Below the pieces are notes generated by a model, which was not told where the DNA came from, ran no database searches, and was given only the letters and a program-made list of their open reading frames with translations. From JAJTFW01 sp031421935 (GTDB taxonomy: Bacteria > Bacteroidota > Bacteroidia > AKYH767-A > OLB10): 64,000 nucleotides of DNA. The stretch covers positions 12,894 through 76,893 of the forward strand of contig JANOPQ010000262.1 in the NCBI GenBank assembly GCA_031421935.1, in the 5' to 3' direction. The position numbers and the translations under genes are program-made. Each line of letters begins with the position of its first letter. Within the stretch, counting starts at the first letter, position 1. Of the stretch, positions 48,501 to 56,043 are shown one piece after another.

Positions 48501-49253
48501 CCTAAATCCAACAATAAATAAAAGCAAAATTATTCCAGGTGCCGATCTTTTATTACCAAGTCGGCGCAATGCATCAAAAGCAAGTAGACTTAAAAAGAGT
48601 ATGCATAATCCATACAACATCGAAATATAAAAGGGACAATCGTTATTTTCATTACTGTCAGTAAATAGAAGTCTGAACAATTCTTTTTGCTCTGGACCCT
48701 TGAAACTAAATCCTTGTGTAGTAGTATCTAGACTTAAATTTACATCTTTATATAAAGAAAGCGCAGGATGAAAAGCATTGTCGAGGTATTTATTTTGCAA
48801 CGCATATTGATGCTTTATCAGCAAAAGAGCAATTAATTTTCGGTTGGCAACCGTTTTACTTTTGAAATAGTAAAATCCATTTCCTAAAAGATAAACACGC
48901 CCATCTTCATAATTAGTAATATTAAAAGTATCTAGCAATGCTTTATTGTCGGACCAATATTTTAATCTCCCACTTTCAAAAACCAAGACGCAAGTGTTTT
49001 CGGTAAGTTTAAGATGTTGCAAAGCATTGGAAAAAGATCTTTCATTAAAGCGGAGGCCTTCGAGTTTTGGGGCAAGAGCATTTAAGTTCATTTCAAGACC
49101 TTTTGCAAGGGAAGAAAAACTCGTTTCAGCGATACTGACCAATTCTTTATGCTGAACCGCTCGATATTCCTGCCACCACTGAATAGATAGTCCTGATACC
49201 AAGCTCAGAAGAGCTAAAAGGCTAATTACGAGGACTCGACGAGGGTATGCCAT
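45546..49253 (-). CDS. Very large multi-membrane-segment sensor histidine kinase
   Basis: The 1235-residue product has a membrane helix near 7-27 and an outside region to about 205. About seven more helices follow between 205 and 475, then a second outside region (about 480-720), helices near 725 and 765, a third outside region (about 790-930), and a final helix at about 935-955. A HAMP linker follows (RITQPLRIIQESL). The kinase core is at the C-terminus: H-box VAHEIKNPLTPMKLGVQHL near 1040, N-box FGNLIKNAIQSI, and G-boxes VQDNGMGIP and GAGLGLAMVKEMV. The core resembles NtrY. No response regulator is adjacent. It is an inner-membrane sensor of unknown signal. Confidence 0.9.
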   Translation of the reverse strand: MAYPRRVLVISLLALLSLVSGLSIQWWQEYRAVQHKELVSIAETSFSSLAKGLEMNLNALAPKLEGLRFNERSFSNALQHLKLTENTCVLVFESGRLKYWSDNKALLDTFNITNYEDGRVYLLGNGFYYFKSKTVANRKLIALLLIKHQYALQNKYLDNAFHPALSLYKDVNLSLDTTTQGFSFKGPEQKELFRLLFTDSNENNDCPFYISMLYGLCILFLSLLAFDALRRLGNKRSAPGIILLLFIVGFRIMMSWTQWPKEIFESELFSSKYYASGFLFNSLGDLLLTVVTLAYIFIFAYTWLIQSRKVASNFKSKMLIVLIFFFTFIFSVLINYLLSGLIINSQISFDINNIFQLTIFTGVGMIVIGILLSTFYLLCDGSVLIIRKTKLSLSSVAILFLVSQGLFLASLLLLRNNNLFTDYGVSAFLLTNILIIFIGYIRSTEMRLFSFSRTVLVILVFSVYTAQIIYSFNETREKEKRQLLAAKLENEQDIVAEFLLQQIETRIRNDRELIRMLTLPPQVIFNSPEIFENLSRHLTKQYFNGYLGRYEASFKFFNAQDLPLNRAGDPSWNIDKIKRINLTEGRPTASPHFAYFRDENGRAQYIGIIHPGGNDSPVGTLIVELNARSTQEEIGLPELLLSNKVGNSRDINKYAYARYQSGKLVSQSGEYNYYLTDAPYMQYFRNLDGMRFVSFEGKQHLFYKYGKNLIIISSPLQGLWVWVTLFSYLFTFFSFSFLVLSIAIRFLRQGFDLQFNFNSRIQLTITMIVAGTLLLIGAATVTYIVKNYEEAQTNRIREKLHNLRVLVESEIGNRELMGNMLNDDLQYLFTRLANTLKTDFNFYSNDGRLYYSSQRSIYDQNIMAPLMNRTALISLTTNQKALFIQSENISNLKYTAAYEQVSNINSKQIGFISIPYFDRDTELKRDISGFLVALINLYVLLFSLSILIAFFISNRITQPLRIIQESLSKTKLGTVSEPIIWKTKDEIGALIDEYNRMLEQIQKSAQLLAKSERESAWREMAKQVAHEIKNPLTPMKLGVQHLMRAIDDNHPNKDELVRKISVTMIEQIDTLSNIATEFSHFAKLPKPEYTIVELISVINHSCDLYNEDEHAKIVFETSSETLEVLADKDQLIRIFGNLIKNAIQSIPYDREGKIIISLQQETDAVIICVQDNGMGIPQDRLNKIFVPNFTTKSSGAGLGLAMVKEMVVGMGGQVWFETKQNVGTSFYLKLQLGKK

Positions 49254-49258
49254 CTTTA

Positions 49259-49266
49259 CGAAAGTA
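49259..49266 (-). promoter_or_regulatory. Candidate -7 box TACTTTCG for the histidine kinase gene
   Basis: It is identical to the gpsA box and lies five bases upstream of the ATG at 49253 on the minus strand. No clear -33 element was seen. Confidence 0.45.
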
Positions 49267-49362
49267 GCGGTTGAACTCTATGTTTTCCGTACTAAAGAGA
49301 TATTTTATTAACGATAGAATGTTTGATAGCGAGGTTTCGCTCTGTATTTCACTTGCTTGTTT

Positions 49363-49370
49363 TAACTTTG
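49363..49370 (+). promoter_or_regulatory. -7 promoter box TAACTTTG for the biotinyl-carrier gene
   Basis: A perfect TAnnTTTG ends four bases before the ATG at 49375, the same spacing as in the MarR promoter. This suggests a leaderless transcript. Confidence 0.55.
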
Positions 49371-49374
49371 TTTC

Positions 49375-49881
49375 ATGACAAATGTGATAATTAATGGTTC
49401 TGCCGACTTAAAGGTAGAACAAAATGGTACGGATTTATTAGTCAACGGAACTAAAAAAGTTTTTGATTTAAAGAAGTTGCATCCAGGATCCTACCATCTT
49501 TTAAGTAATGGAATTTCGTATAATGTGGAAGTGATTAGTTCTAATTCTAAAGAGAAAAAACATATTATTCGATTAAATGGAAAAGTGCTCAACATCCAAA
49601 TGCGTGATCGTTACGATGATTTGTTGAAAGAATTAGGTATGGACGCTTCCTCTGCTCTGCGAGTAGGTGACTTAAAAGCACCAATGCCCGGATTGGTGGT
49701 GAATATTCCTGTGAAAGAAGGGGATCTAGTTAAAAAAGGCGATACCTTAGTCATTCTGGAAGCCATGAAAATGGAGAACGCACTAAAGGCAACCGTTGAT
49801 GCAACCGTTAAAAAGGTGGCTGTTACAAAAGGTAAAGTGGTGGATAAAAATGAAGTGCTTATTTATTTAAGTGAACAATAA
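49375..49881 (+). CDS. Biotin/lipoyl attachment-domain protein (biotin carboxyl carrier subunit)
   Basis: The 168-residue product has an unassigned N-terminal half and a biotinyl domain at about 95-168 (LKAPMPGLVVNIPVKEGDLV). The biotin-accepting lysine is in LEAMKMENAL. It is likely the carrier subunit of an acyl-CoA carboxylase (such as propionyl- or methylcrotonyl-CoA carboxylase) or of another biotin enzyme, but the carboxylase and transferase genes are not in this window. The superoxide dismutase gene follows after 15 bases and may be co-transcribed. Confidence 0.88.
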   Translation: MTNVIINGSADLKVEQNGTDLLVNGTKKVFDLKKLHPGSYHLLSNGISYNVEVISSNSKEKKHIIRLNGKVLNIQMRDRYDDLLKELGMDASSALRVGDLKAPMPGLVVNIPVKEGDLVKKGDTLVILEAMKMENALKATVDATVKKVAVTKGKVVDKNEVLIYLSEQ

Positions 49882-49896
49882 ATTAAAACTAAAAAT

Positions 49897-50604
49897 ATGG
49901 AAAATTCATTTTCGCGACGCGAATTCATCAAAGTAAGCGCACTAACTACAGCAGGTGTTGTGGCTGCAAACTCAGGAATATTTGCCACTCCGCATGGAGA
50001 TCCTAATTTCAAATTGCCAGCCATTCCTTATGATCTTAAATCATTGGAGCCACATATTGATGCCTTAACCATGGAGATTCATTATACGAAGCATCATCAA
50101 GCATATGTCGATAATTTAAATAAGCTCTGCTCCGACATGCATATTCATGATCCGAATTTGGAGAATATTTTAAGAATGGTATCAAAGTTTCCACCAGGAG
50201 TTCGTAATAATGCAGGTGGTCATTGGAACCATTCTATGTTTTGGACCATCATGAAGCCTAACGGTGGTGGCGTACCGAAAGGGAAGTTATTGGAAGCAAT
50301 TAATACTTCATTTGAAAGTTTTGAAAAATTTAAGGAACTATTTGCCAATGAAGCGAAAAATCGTTTCGGCAGTGGATGGGCTTGGTTAATCAAAAATACC
50401 GAAGGTAAATTGCAAATTTGTTCGACTCCAAATCAAGATAATCCATTGATGGATCTAGCTGATGTGAAAGGTACACCGATCCTTTGTTTGGATGTATGGG
50501 AACATGCCTATTATTTAAAGTACCAAAACAAACGTCTCGATTATATTAATGCTTGGTGGAATGTGGTGAATTGGGATGTGGTGATGGGACGAATGATGAT
50601 GTAG
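49897..50604 (+). CDS. Fe/Mn superoxide dismutase with Tat signal peptide
   Basis: The 235-residue product has a twin-arginine signal (SRREFIKVSALTTAGVVAAN, residues 6-25) ahead of a complete Fe/Mn-SOD domain. The metal ligands are the His in MEIHYTKHHQAYV, the His in GGHWNHSMFW, and the Asp and His in LDVWEHAYYLKYQNKR. It removes superoxide, and the signal implies a folded, metal-loaded enzyme outside the cytoplasm. Cytoplasmic SODs lack this extension. Export would use the Tat system, of which tatA is in this window. The gene ends in a strong terminator shared with the convergent OmpA gene. Confidence 0.94.
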   Translation: MENSFSRREFIKVSALTTAGVVAANSGIFATPHGDPNFKLPAIPYDLKSLEPHIDALTMEIHYTKHHQAYVDNLNKLCSDMHIHDPNLENILRMVSKFPPGVRNNAGGHWNHSMFWTIMKPNGGGVPKGKLLEAINTSFESFEKFKELFANEAKNRFGSGWAWLIKNTEGKLQICSTPNQDNPLMDLADVKGTPILCLDVWEHAYYLKYQNKRLDYINAWWNVVNWDVVMGRMMM

Positions 50605-50645
50605 TAATTGTTTAAATTCAATAACACAAAAATTCCAAGGTTTAA

Positions 50646-50685
50646 AACAACAAAGCCTAAGGTTTCAACCTTAGGCTTTGTTGTT
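50646..50685. terminator. Bidirectional terminator with perfect 19-bp stem
   Basis: The arms at 50646-50664 (core AAAGCCTAAGG) and 50667-50685 are perfectly complementary, with a two-base loop. The stem is flanked by A-rich and T-rich sequence on both strands. It lies between the convergent superoxide dismutase and OmpA genes. Confidence 0.9.
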
Positions 50686-50710
50686 ATTTGTTATTGATAT
50701 TTTATTTTTT

Positions 50711-51550
50711 TTATTTCGGTTCTAACATTTTGAAAAACTGATCCAATTGTGGTAAAATCACAATGCGTGTTCTGCGGTTTAATGAGCGACCATTTGTGTC
50801 AGCATTACTAGTCACAGGAACATATTCACTGCGACCTGCTGCAATCATTCTAGATGGATCAACACCATAATTTTTCTGAAGTACACGAACCACAGATGTA
50901 GCACGCATCACACTTAAATCCCAGTTGTCTTTAATAGTACCTGCTGAGATGGCTTTGTTATCCGTATGTCCTTCTACCATAAACTGTACTTCCGGTTGCG
51001 CCTTAATTACTTCAGCCACTTTGCCAAGAACAGTTTTAGCACGCGCAGTGATATTATAACTTCCACTGCTAAATAACATTTTATCAGAGATACTGATGAA
51101 TACTGCACTTCCTTCAACATTGATGGTTACATCTTCATCATTTATATCTTTCAATGCTCCTTTTAGATTTAATACTAAAGCCATATTTAAAGAATCTTTA
51201 TGTGCCATGGCGGTCTGCAAATCTTTGATGTAAGAATCTTTGGAATTAATATTCTCTAAAGATTTACGGATGCTCTCAGATTGTGTAGAGTTTATCACCG
51301 ACATATTGCTCAATTGCTGTAACATGGTCGTGCTGTTGGCTTTTAAGTCAGCAAGCTCTTGAGCTAAACGAACGTTCTCGGCAGAAGATCTTCCGCTTTC
51401 ATCTAAACATTTCTGAAGATTACTTTCAATGACTCCACAATCTTTCTTTAAAGTCTCGTACATGGCACTTTGCTTGTTGTACTTTTTTCGGCTCACGCAA
51501 CCTGTCGTCACGATGCTGATGGCTAGAATAGCTACTAAAATTTTATTCAT
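50711..51550 (-). CDS. OmpA-family peptidoglycan-binding lipoprotein
   Basis: The 279-residue product has a lipoprotein signal (lipobox VTTGC, cysteine near 18) and a helical or coiled-coil region at about 30-135. An OmpA C-terminal domain follows at about 150-265 (VQFMVEGHTDNKAIS, NWDLSVMRATSVV, AAGRSEYVPV and NRRTRIVILP). It links the outer membrane to the cell wall. A -7 box TAATTTTG lies at 51595-51602 on the minus strand. Confidence 0.92.
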   Translation of the reverse strand: MNKILVAILAISIVTTGCVSRKKYNKQSAMYETLKKDCGVIESNLQKCLDESGRSSAENVRLAQELADLKANSTTMLQQLSNMSVINSTQSESIRKSLENINSKDSYIKDLQTAMAHKDSLNMALVLNLKGALKDINDEDVTINVEGSAVFISISDKMLFSSGSYNITARAKTVLGKVAEVIKAQPEVQFMVEGHTDNKAISAGTIKDNWDLSVMRATSVVRVLQKNYGVDPSRMIAAGRSEYVPVTSNADTNGRSLNRRTRIVILPQLDQFFKMLEPK

Positions 51551-52027
51551 TGTTTTATTTTTTAATTGATATTATTTCGTTCTGCAAAATTACGCTTATC
51601 CTTTTTATAAAAATTGATCTATATCATAATGTATTTACATTTGATTGTTGGTTCTTTGTATTCACTTGACACTCACTTAAAAACAGAGTATTTAACCGCA
51701 AATTAAGTATTTTCAAATATTCGATATCAAATAATGTATTTCTATTGGATTCCTATTTTCGATTTAACAATTATTGGTATCAGTCGCATAAAATGACTGA
51801 AAACTCCATAAAATATCATCTCACTAATGATGTAGATTAAAAGAGGCTGATTTAATCTTGACAAAAGGGATTGTTTTAGGAAGCCTTTAATCAATATTTT
51901 ACAATGATAAGAGCATCATATAATGGTTAGATATAAAGGTCTAAAATCAAATATGGGGTGTGTGTACAATTTGAATTTTGCACTTTAGGTCATATTAAAT
52001 TTATTTTATCTTCACCCTCATCTATCT
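51551..52027. other. Divergent intergenic region, OmpA lipoprotein / sugar permease
   Basis: About 475 AT-rich bases. On the minus strand a perfect -7 box TAATTTTG (51595-51602) lies 44 bases before the OmpA start. On the plus side only an imperfect TATCTTCA was seen close to the permease start. No ORF, RNA or repeat was recognised in the middle. Confidence 0.5.
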
Positions 52028-53470
52028 ATGGTCAACCACTCTAACTCCCGCACCTCGATCCCCATTCTAATCTCCGTATTCTTTTTTTGGGGCTTCGTTG
52101 CAGCCAGCAATGACATTCTTATTCCTGTTTTCAAAGAAAAATTAAATCTGGAGCAATGGCAAAGTCAAATGATTTCATTCGCATTTTATGTAGCCTATAC
52201 GATTGGATCACTTATTTATTATTTTGCATCGAAAGCAAGTGGTGGGGATATTTTAAATAGAATAGGATATAAAAATGGAATTGCTCTTGGACTTGTCATT
52301 TCAGCATTAGGGACTTTATTGTTTTTTCCGGCTGCAGATTCTGCTTCATTTGGGTTGATGATTTCCGGACTTTTTATCGTTGGACTTGGGTTTTCATTGC
52401 AACAAACAGCTGCTAATCCACTAGCCATCACCATTGGGAATCCGAAAAAAGGCGCACAACGTTTAAGTTTAGCTGGAGGAATTAATAATATTGGAACTAC
52501 CATCGGACCTCTTATCGTGAGTTTCGCCATTTTTGGTTCGCTAAAGGCAGGCGAACATTTGGATTCGCTTTCTGCAGTGAAAACTCCTTATTTAATTTTA
52601 GGGGTGGCTTTTGTTGTGGTTGCAATCATCTTCAAATTTTCTTCTTTACCTAATCAAATTCATCATGAAGATAATGTTGCGGAATCCGCTTCGTCAAGCA
52701 AGGTATCTTATAAATCTGCACTTTCTTATCCGCAATTGTGGATGGGAATGATAGCCATTTTTTTATATGTTGGTGTTGAAGTTTCAACAGCATCTAATCT
52801 TCCGGAGTTTATGCGCGTTCACCTGCAAACACCCACAAGTGAAATTGCACCTTACGTTTCTTTGTTCTGGGCGAGTTTGATGATTGGTCGTTGGACAGGT
52901 GCAGTAGGCGCCTTTGATTTAAAACGAAATGTAAGAACATTTTTGAATTTTATTTTACCGTATGCTGCATTCGGTGTTTTCTTATTCGCGAATCGTATTG
53001 CGAATAATGATCTGACTCCGTTTTATGTTTATGCATTTGTAATTATTCTGATCATCATTGCTGATATTCTGAGTAAAGGAAATCCAGCACGACAACTATT
53101 ACTTTTCTCCTGCTGTGGAATTGCAGCGTTGTTAGTTGGTATTTGTGCCGATGGGTTGATCAGCGTGTATGCATTCATCAGCGTTGGTTTGTTTTGTTCA
53201 ACATTATGGCCCTGTATTTTCACGCTTGCTATTGCAGGATTGGGAAAGCATACAAACGAAGGTTCAAGCTTTTTGATTATGATGATTATGGGTGGAGGAT
53301 TTGTAAGTCTACTGCAAGGCTGGCTCGCTTCCGATCATCTACTCGGTATTCAAGCAAGTTATGTAGTCGGTATTCTTTGCTTTTTGTATTTAGCGTACTA
53401 TGGGTGGAAAGTGAAAAACATATTGGCAACACAGGGAATTCATTATGACAAAAAAATAACTTCTCATTGA
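52028..53470 (+). CDS. Sugar MFS transporter, FucP/GluP-like
   Basis: The 480-residue product has about twelve membrane helices. It has the FHS-family features of FucP/GluP/NagP permeases: an N-terminal FFFWGFVAASNDILIPVFK, and QQTAANPLAITIGNP followed by LAGGINNIGTTIGPL. It should import a monosaccharide with protons across the inner membrane. It heads a string of secreted glycosidases acting on N-glycans, so mannose or GlcNAc are the likely substrates. Confidence 0.88.
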   Translation: MVNHSNSRTSIPILISVFFFWGFVAASNDILIPVFKEKLNLEQWQSQMISFAFYVAYTIGSLIYYFASKASGGDILNRIGYKNGIALGLVISALGTLLFFPAADSASFGLMISGLFIVGLGFSLQQTAANPLAITIGNPKKGAQRLSLAGGINNIGTTIGPLIVSFAIFGSLKAGEHLDSLSAVKTPYLILGVAFVVVAIIFKFSSLPNQIHHEDNVAESASSSKVSYKSALSYPQLWMGMIAIFLYVGVEVSTASNLPEFMRVHLQTPTSEIAPYVSLFWASLMIGRWTGAVGAFDLKRNVRTFLNFILPYAAFGVFLFANRIANNDLTPFYVYAFVIILIIIADILSKGNPARQLLLFSCCGIAALLVGICADGLISVYAFISVGLFCSTLWPCIFTLAIAGLGKHTNEGSSFLIMMIMGGGFVSLLQGWLASDHLLGIQASYVVGILCFLYLAYYGWKVKNILATQGIHYDKKITSH

Positions 53471-53558
53471 TACAAAGATCATGAGTAAGTAAATGCTATA
53501 TGATGAAATAAAGATGTTGTCTGTAATGTTAGATGGACTTATTAAAGCACCTAGAAAA

Positions 53559-55793
53559 ATGAAGATTAAAATAATAAATTCGCTCGTCCTAATTTTATTT
53601 TTTTCTTCACATGCTTTTTCTCAGAAAGGGTCTTTAATTCCACTCCCCAATAAAATTTCTTCCGTTCCTGGAAAGTTTACCATTTCTCCTGCGACAAAAA
53701 TTTTAGCAAATGGTGACGTGGCCATACAAGCAGCTGAACTTTTTAATTCATGGTTGAAGCAAACAAACGGATATGCATTGCCGATAGTTTCTACAGTTTT
53801 AAGGAAAGATCGATATATCGCATTTTCAATGGTGAACGACACTTCAGAAAAGTATATGTTGAAAGTGAAACGAAAGTATATGCTTTTAGAAGGGGGTGCA
53901 GCTGGACTTATAAGAGGCACTAGCACTTTGTTGCAGTTGGCTTTTCAGTCACTTGAAACTAAAAATAAAATTCCTTGTTTAACTATTTATGATCAACCGA
54001 AATTTGGTTATCGTGGTGTGCATTTAGATGTATCTCGACATTTTTTATCGAAGGAGTTTGTGAAAAGATACATTGATCTACTTGCTCTTTATAAGATGAA
54101 TACTTTTCATTGGCATCTTACCGATGATCAAGGATGGAGAATTGAAATTCTTAAGTATCCCCGTCTCACCGATGTAGGCTCATGGAGAAGTGGAAGTATG
54201 ATTGGTCCCTACCGAAATCAACAATTCGATTCTATTCCATACGGTGGATTCTACACGCAGAATGATATTCGTGAGGTGGTGTTTTATGCATCGCAACGTC
54301 AAATCACAATCATTCCCGAAATTGAAATGCCTGGCCATTCTCTTGCCGCTTTAGCTGCGTACCCCGAATATTCTTGTTTGGGCACTGTGAAGGAAGTTGG
54401 AAGAGCCTGGGGAGGATTTGATGATGTGTTTTGCGTGAATGATTCTACTTTCTCTTTTTTGGAAGATGTTCTTTCCGAAGTCATCGAATTGTTTCCTTCA
54501 AAATATATTCATATTGGAGGTGATGAATGTCCGAAATTAAGATGGAGCCAATGTCCAAAATGTTTAAATACTCGCTTTGAAAAGAATTTGAATAACGAAG
54601 ATGAGTTGCAAAGTTATTTCATTCAGCGTATAGAAAAATTTCTAAATAGTAAAGGCCGGCAAATTATTGGATGGGATGAAATTTTAGAAGGAGGACTCGC
54701 TCCAAACGCCACCGTTATGAGTTGGAGAGGAATTGATGGTGGAAAAACAGCAGCGCGATCTGGTCATAACGCAATTATGACGCCCGGCACCCATTGTTAT
54801 TTCGATCATTATCAAGGGGAGAGAGCAACAGAGCCTTTAGCATTCGGAGGATATACCACATTGGAAAAAGTTTATTCTTATCGGCCCATTCCCGATTCGT
54901 TAACGAAAGATGAACAGAAATTTATTTTAGGGGCCCAAGCAAATTTATGGACCGAATATATGTATGATGAAAAGCAAGTGGAGTACATGCTCTTTCCAAG
55001 ATTGTGCGCACTCACGGAAGTGTTGTGGACCGATACTGTGTGGCATAATGAAAAAAGTTTTTATAAACGCATTTTGCAAAATCAACATTTGCTAGATTCT
55101 TTTCATGTGAACTATTCGAATACATGGCATTTACCTTCTTTAAAAATTAGTGGAGGAGAAAAAGTTCCTTCTTTGCTTTTATCCTTAGACTCAAAAGTTC
55201 CGCAGAGCATACAAACGGCATGGGAAGATGACAACGGAGTTTCCGAATTCACAACGTATCGTAATCCGAAAACAGTAAGTTCCACAGGAAAATTATTAGT
55301 TCGTAGCAACTACAATCAGCATCAAACAACAGTAAAATTTCCGTTTGAATTTTCAAAAGTTACTGGAGCTAAAATAAATCTCATTACCCCAGGTAATAAA
55401 AGTTATGCGAATCCGCCCATCACTTTGGTAGATGGAATTACGGGCGCTTTCCCGTGGACAGGCAAACATTGGATTGGATGGATTGGGAAAAGTCCGGAAT
55501 TACAGATAGACTTTACCACCCTACAAAAAGTGGATAGCATTGTCATTGTTTATTTACACGATCCTGTAAGTTGGATTCATGCTCCCGCAAGTATAAGTTA
55601 TGGAGAAACTGAATTGCAGTTTGAATCTCAAAAAACAACAACAGCTGAAGCCATTAATCGTATTTCAATTCCTGTAGATAAGGAAATGAAAAATATTCAC
55701 CTCCGCTTCAATTCCATCGGCCTAAATCCCGAAGGCACCGCTGGCGCAGGACAAAATGGATGGCTTTTTGTTTCAGAGATATTAGTGTACTGA
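53559..55793 (+). CDS. GH20 beta-N-acetylhexosaminidase, secreted
   Basis: From the ATG at 53559 the product is 744 residues with a signal peptide (SLVLILFFSSHAFSQ). A GH20b domain (about 20-140) precedes the catalytic barrel (about 145-480), with YRGVHLDVSRHFL, FHWHLTDDQGWRIEI and the catalytic Asp-Glu pair in IHIGGDECPK. A C-terminal F5/8C-like domain (about 610-744) ends in GWLFVSEILVY. It removes terminal GlcNAc (or GalNAc) in the periplasm. In-frame ATGs at 53493, 53514 and 53526 give an unlikely long leader. It belongs to the glycan-degradation string. Confidence 0.92.
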   Translation: MKIKIINSLVLILFFSSHAFSQKGSLIPLPNKISSVPGKFTISPATKILANGDVAIQAAELFNSWLKQTNGYALPIVSTVLRKDRYIAFSMVNDTSEKYMLKVKRKYMLLEGGAAGLIRGTSTLLQLAFQSLETKNKIPCLTIYDQPKFGYRGVHLDVSRHFLSKEFVKRYIDLLALYKMNTFHWHLTDDQGWRIEILKYPRLTDVGSWRSGSMIGPYRNQQFDSIPYGGFYTQNDIREVVFYASQRQITIIPEIEMPGHSLAALAAYPEYSCLGTVKEVGRAWGGFDDVFCVNDSTFSFLEDVLSEVIELFPSKYIHIGGDECPKLRWSQCPKCLNTRFEKNLNNEDELQSYFIQRIEKFLNSKGRQIIGWDEILEGGLAPNATVMSWRGIDGGKTAARSGHNAIMTPGTHCYFDHYQGERATEPLAFGGYTTLEKVYSYRPIPDSLTKDEQKFILGAQANLWTEYMYDEKQVEYMLFPRLCALTEVLWTDTVWHNEKSFYKRILQNQHLLDSFHVNYSNTWHLPSLKISGGEKVPSLLLSLDSKVPQSIQTAWEDDNGVSEFTTYRNPKTVSSTGKLLVRSNYNQHQTTVKFPFEFSKVTGAKINLITPGNKSYANPPITLVDGITGAFPWTGKHWIGWIGKSPELQIDFTTLQKVDSIVIVYLHDPVSWIHAPASISYGETELQFESQKTTTAEAINRISIPVDKEMKNIHLRFNSIGLNPEGTAGAGQNGWLFVSEILVY

Positions 55794-55796
55794 TAA

Positions 55797-55850
55797 ATTG
55801 GCAAGTTGGTGAGTTGGTGGATTGGTGAATGGGTGAATGGGTGAATGGGC
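55797..55850. repeat. Short tandem repeat, GAATGGGT-type octamer
   Basis: Behind the GH20 stop, units of the form TTGGTGAG / TTGGTGGA / TTGGTGAA / TGGGTGAA follow one another at 8-base spacing, ending in three near-perfect TGGGTGAA copies. Such arrays are prone to slippage. The unit lies outside any gene. Confidence 0.75.
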
Positions 55851-55921
55851 AATCGCAACGCTTCGCGATGAAAGCTTGGCAAATTATCGCCGCACCGCTG
55901 CTTGCCATTGCTAACGTTGCG

Positions 55922-55940
55922 CCTGCCTGCTGCAGGCAGG
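55922..55940. repeat. GC-rich 19-bp palindromic unit
   Basis: Perfect 9-bp arms CCTGCCTGC and GCAGGCAGG flank a single T. A close relative lies at 62661-62679, and a similar CCTGCCTGCT end occurs at about 42479. The surrounding bases (about 55850-55940) are also richer in G and C than neighbouring DNA. This suggests a dispersed intergenic repeat. Confidence 0.7.
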
Positions 55941-56032
55941 TTTAAATCCTGAAAATTTTATTAAATCTAGATTTTCATAGAGCTGAAGTTTTTATATGTT
56001 AGAGTAAATTAATTATTTCCTCAAATACATTA

Positions 56033-56040
56033 TATATTTG
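56033..56040 (+). promoter_or_regulatory. -7 promoter box TATATTTG for the GH2 gene
   Basis: A perfect TAnnTTTG ends three bases before the ATG at 56044. It implies that the GH2 gene has its own promoter, behind the repeat-containing gap, and a leaderless mRNA. Confidence 0.5.
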
Positions 56041-56043
56041 TAA

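Noticed and set aside
55697..55908. Minus-strand ORFs over the GH20 end and the octamer array
   Set aside because: Their repetitive PFTHSPIHQ-type products come from the tandem repeat and the reverse strand of the GH20 gene.
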